Below, one piece after another: positions 6,928-8,202 of a DNA stretch of 8,202 nucleotides. This DNA is from Clostridiales bacterium. GTDB taxonomy: Bacteria; Bacillota_A; Clostridia; Saccharofermentanales; Saccharofermentanaceae. The notes under the pieces are model-generated. The model was given only the letters and a program-made list of their open reading frames with translations, searched no databases and was not told the DNA's origin. The stretch is from assembly GCA_017649745.1 (NCBI GenBank), contig JAGCGE010000372.1:1-8202 (forward strand), written 5' to 3'. Each line of letters opens with the position of its first letter. The first letter of the stretch is position 1. The position numbers were made by a program, and so were the translations under genes.

Positions 6928-7392
6928 TTATTCTTCGGAAGCAGTCTCTTCTTCCTTCTTCTCTTCATCGGAAGTTCCCTCTGAAACAGGCTCTGCTTCA
7001 GCAACCGGCTCTTCCTCTTTAGTTTCTTCTTTAGCAACAGGCTTCTCGAGCTTAGCCTCTGCAGGAGCGCTCTCTGAACCTGGTTCGAACTTAGCACCGC
7101 ATGAGAAGCAGAATGCATAAGCGAGCATATTCTCTTTACCACAATTAGGACAAAGCTTAAGTCCCTTTTCGAAAAGGATCTTAAGTTCGCAATCCTTGAT
7201 TTCCTTGTAAAGTTCAGTAACTGCATCACAACGTGCATTTATATCCTTGGTCACATCAACTGACATGTCCTTATACTGACCATAATACAAACGACCGATC
7301 TGATCAAAATATTTAGCGATCACACGGTTCTTCTCTTCAATAGATCTCTGATAACCAGAAATTACTTTAGTCTTCGGATCAAAAATTGCCAT
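6928..7392 (-). CDS. Small zinc-ribbon protein with an acidic Glu-rich tail, function unknown
   Basis: I do not recognise the family beyond its zinc ribbon. The 154-residue product has a mostly helical, charged N-terminal part (about 7-78, beginning MAIFDPKTKVISG). A zinc ribbon follows, with C81, C84, C95 and C98 (CPNC-x10-CFSC). The tail from about 103 is low-complexity, with roughly 19 Glu in 52 residues plus Ala, Pro and Val, and is probably disordered. There is no signal peptide or membrane segment, so it is likely cytoplasmic. I chose the ATG at 7392 because GGGAGG lies 7 bases before it. An in-frame ATG at 7407 would bury that site inside the gene. It follows the membrane protein gene after 41 bases with no terminator between, and may be co-transcribed with it or use a TATAAT at 7426-7431. 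Confidence 0.8.
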   Translation of the reverse strand: MAIFDPKTKVISGYQRSIEEKNRVIAKYFDQIGRLYYGQYKDMSVDVTKDINARCDAVTELYKEIKDCELKILFEKGLKLCPNCGKENMLAYAFCFSCGAKFEPGSESAPAEAKLEKPVAKEETKEEEPVAEAEPVSEGTSDEEKKEEETASEE

Positions 7393-7399
7393 GTACTTA

Positions 7400-7405
7400 C
7401 CTCCC
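7400..7405 (-). promoter_or_regulatory. Ribosome binding site that fixes the zinc-ribbon start
   Basis: GGGAGG lies 7 bases before the ATG at 7392, ideal spacing. It overlaps the earlier in-frame ATG at 7407, whose own upstream region (GCATTTCCTT) has no ribosome binding site. The shorter 154-residue product is therefore preferred. Confidence 0.8.
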
Positions 7406-7425
7406 ATAAGGAAATGCTAGGAGAT

Positions 7426-7431
7426 ATTATA
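7426..7431 (-). promoter_or_regulatory. Possible -10 element for the zinc-ribbon gene
   Basis: A perfect TATAAT lies just past the stop codon of the upstream membrane protein gene. Seventeen bases upstream is GTGAAA, a poor -35, so the promoter is uncertain. If real, the zinc-ribbon gene could be expressed without its upstream neighbour. Confidence 0.4.
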
Positions 7432-7433
7432 CA

Positions 7434-8111
7434 CTATTTCATCATTTTTTTCACGTAATACTCTTTTCTTCTATTAGACATTATTACGCCGCTGACCATG
7501 ACGCAAAGGCTGATGATTATTCCTATTGCGCTTGGTAACTCAGCTGAGTTGATAACTTGAAAATACGACAAGGACGTATAGAGCACCGGCACGATAGAAA
7601 GAAGCGAATCGACGATACCGATAACTTTCATTACGCGGATCATCGGATCAGCTTTATTCCAAGTTATCACGACACCGTAGATCGCAAATGTGTTCTTAGC
7701 CAAAGCGAATAATATGAACCAATAAACCAGGACTCCGCCTATAAGGATAACGTCTCCGACGAAATACATTCTGAGGCAAAGCGCCAGATAGGAAAAGCCA
7801 ATGATGAATATGAACGAGCCGCTCCTGTTATGAATGTCGAACTCTTTCTCATATCTCTTATGTTCATCTTTTATCGTCTTACAGTAGATATAATTCCTCA
7901 TCGTTCTATAGCGGGCTATGCCGAGAACAATGAAGTACAAGGCGTGCATTATGAGGAATATGGAATTAAGATAAACACCGAAACCGACTTTACAGAAAGC
8001 CATGATCGTATTTGCGACAATAGAAGTAGCGATAAGGGAAACATTGATATCCTTATCGTCAACTCTGCGTTTTATTCTCGTGATCAGATTTTTCTTTGTA
8101 ATCCTTAGCAT
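7434..8111 (-). CDS. Six-helix membrane protein of unknown function
   Basis: I do not recognise this 225-residue protein. It has a basic N-terminus (KK and RIKRR within the first 16 residues) and hydrophobic stretches at about 24-44, 48-67, 98-117, 120-141, 162-185 and 195-212. A charged loop spans about 68-97, and the tail is basic (NRRKEYYVKKMMK). By the positive-inside rule both ends should be cytoplasmic. I see no catalytic motif, ATP site or transporter signature. The ATG at 8111 is the first usable start after an in-frame TGA about 35 bases upstream, but it lacks a good ribosome binding site (only GGAAT close by). The zinc-ribbon gene follows 41 bases later in the same direction, so the two may be functionally linked. 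That link rests on position alone. Confidence 0.78.
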   Translation of the reverse strand: MLRITKKNLITRIKRRVDDKDINVSLIATSIVANTIMAFCKVGFGVYLNSIFLIMHALYFIVLGIARYRTMRNYIYCKTIKDEHKRYEKEFDIHNRSGSFIFIIGFSYLALCLRMYFVGDVILIGGVLVYWFILFALAKNTFAIYGVVITWNKADPMIRVMKVIGIVDSLLSIVPVLYTSLSYFQVINSAELPSAIGIIISLCVMVSGVIMSNRRKEYYVKKMMK

Positions 8112-8124
8112 ATTCCAAATGCGG

Positions 8125-8153
8125 ATTATCGCACAATTAAAAGATCATTTAAA
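8125..8153 (-). promoter_or_regulatory. Weak candidate promoter for the membrane protein gene
   Basis: TTTAAA (8148-8153), 17 bases, then GATAAT (8125-8130) on the minus strand. Initiation would fall near 8118, only about 7 bases before the ATG at 8111, giving an almost leaderless message. This fits the poor ribosome binding site, but the hexamers are weak and AT-rich DNA gives such matches by chance. Confidence 0.25.
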
Positions 8154-8201
8154 GTACTTATTCTCAAAATTAAATACTGTCAGCGGTTTACCGTAGTAGT
8201 A
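8145..8201 (-). CDS. Possible C-terminal tail of a gene entering from the right edge
   Basis: From the right edge one minus-strand frame stays open for 18 codons to a TGA at 8145-8147 and reads YYYGKPLTVFNFENKYFK. The composition looks protein-like, and the stop lies 33 bases before the next gene, a normal same-strand spacing. One other minus-strand frame is closed early by a TAA. The stretch is too short to identify, and an open frame of this length can arise by chance. Confidence 0.3.
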   Translation of the reverse strand, partial: YYYGKPLTVFNFENKYFK

Positions 8202-8202
8202 A

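Noticed and set aside
6807..7238. A 143-codon minus-strand frame overlapping the zinc-ribbon gene
   Set aside because: It is an out-of-frame reading rich in Lys, Arg, Leu and Ser; it runs through the terminator at 6871-6902 and lacks a ribosome binding site.
7393..7407. Longer zinc-ribbon product starting at the ATG at 7407
   Set aside because: The first codons would contain the GGGAGG that serves the ATG at 7392, and there is no ribosome binding site upstream of 7407.
1..8202. Search for CRISPR arrays, tRNA or rRNA genes, insertion sequences, riboswitches, and defence or phage genes
   Set aside because: No spaced direct repeats, cloverleaf-like segments, transposase motifs or long structured leaders were visible by reading both strands.

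Overview
This window looks like ordinary chromosomal DNA from a low- to moderate-GC anaerobic Bacillota, most likely a Clostridia-type organism. The evidence is a bifunctional Rel-type (p)ppGpp enzyme directly downstream of recJ, a 57-residue S21 protein, a long-form HPF, strong AGGAGG-like ribosome binding sites, sigma-A-like promoters and intrinsic terminators. I cannot name a genus. Every gene I can support is on the minus strand, so transcription runs from high to low coordinates.

Layout in transcription order: (1) 8145-8201, a possible C-terminal tail of a gene entering from the right edge. (2) 7434-8111, an unrecognised six-helix membrane protein, followed after 41 bases by (3) 6928-7392, a small zinc-ribbon protein with a Glu-rich tail, closed by a hairpin terminator. 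(4) 6200-6745, long-form ribosome hibernation factor HPF. Its promoter region carries two inverted repeats, and it ends in a GC-rich terminator. (5) 4790-6025, an MFS exporter of the MefA-like type, ending in a short hairpin. (6) 4506-4679, rpsU (ribosomal protein S21), a monocistronic unit with a near-consensus promoter, a 14-bp palindrome in that promoter, a very strong ribosome binding site and a strong terminator. (7) 2260-4395, recJ, overlapping by 8 bases with (8) 1-2267, a bifunctional RelA/SpoT-family enzyme cut by the left window edge just inside its ACT domain.

Three of the genes (rel, rpsU, hpf) act on the ribosome or its response to starvation. RecJ is a DNA repair exonuclease that is commonly a neighbour of rel in Bacillota. 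The usual apt gene between recJ and rel is missing. There are no intervals above 300 bases without a gene. I saw no tRNA, rRNA, CRISPR array, insertion sequence, phage gene or defence system. I do not think the window holds a new multi-gene system. The most notable points are palindromes at the rpsU and hpf promoters, a Glu at a usually Asp metal-ligand position of RecJ, and the unassigned membrane/zinc-ribbon gene pair.
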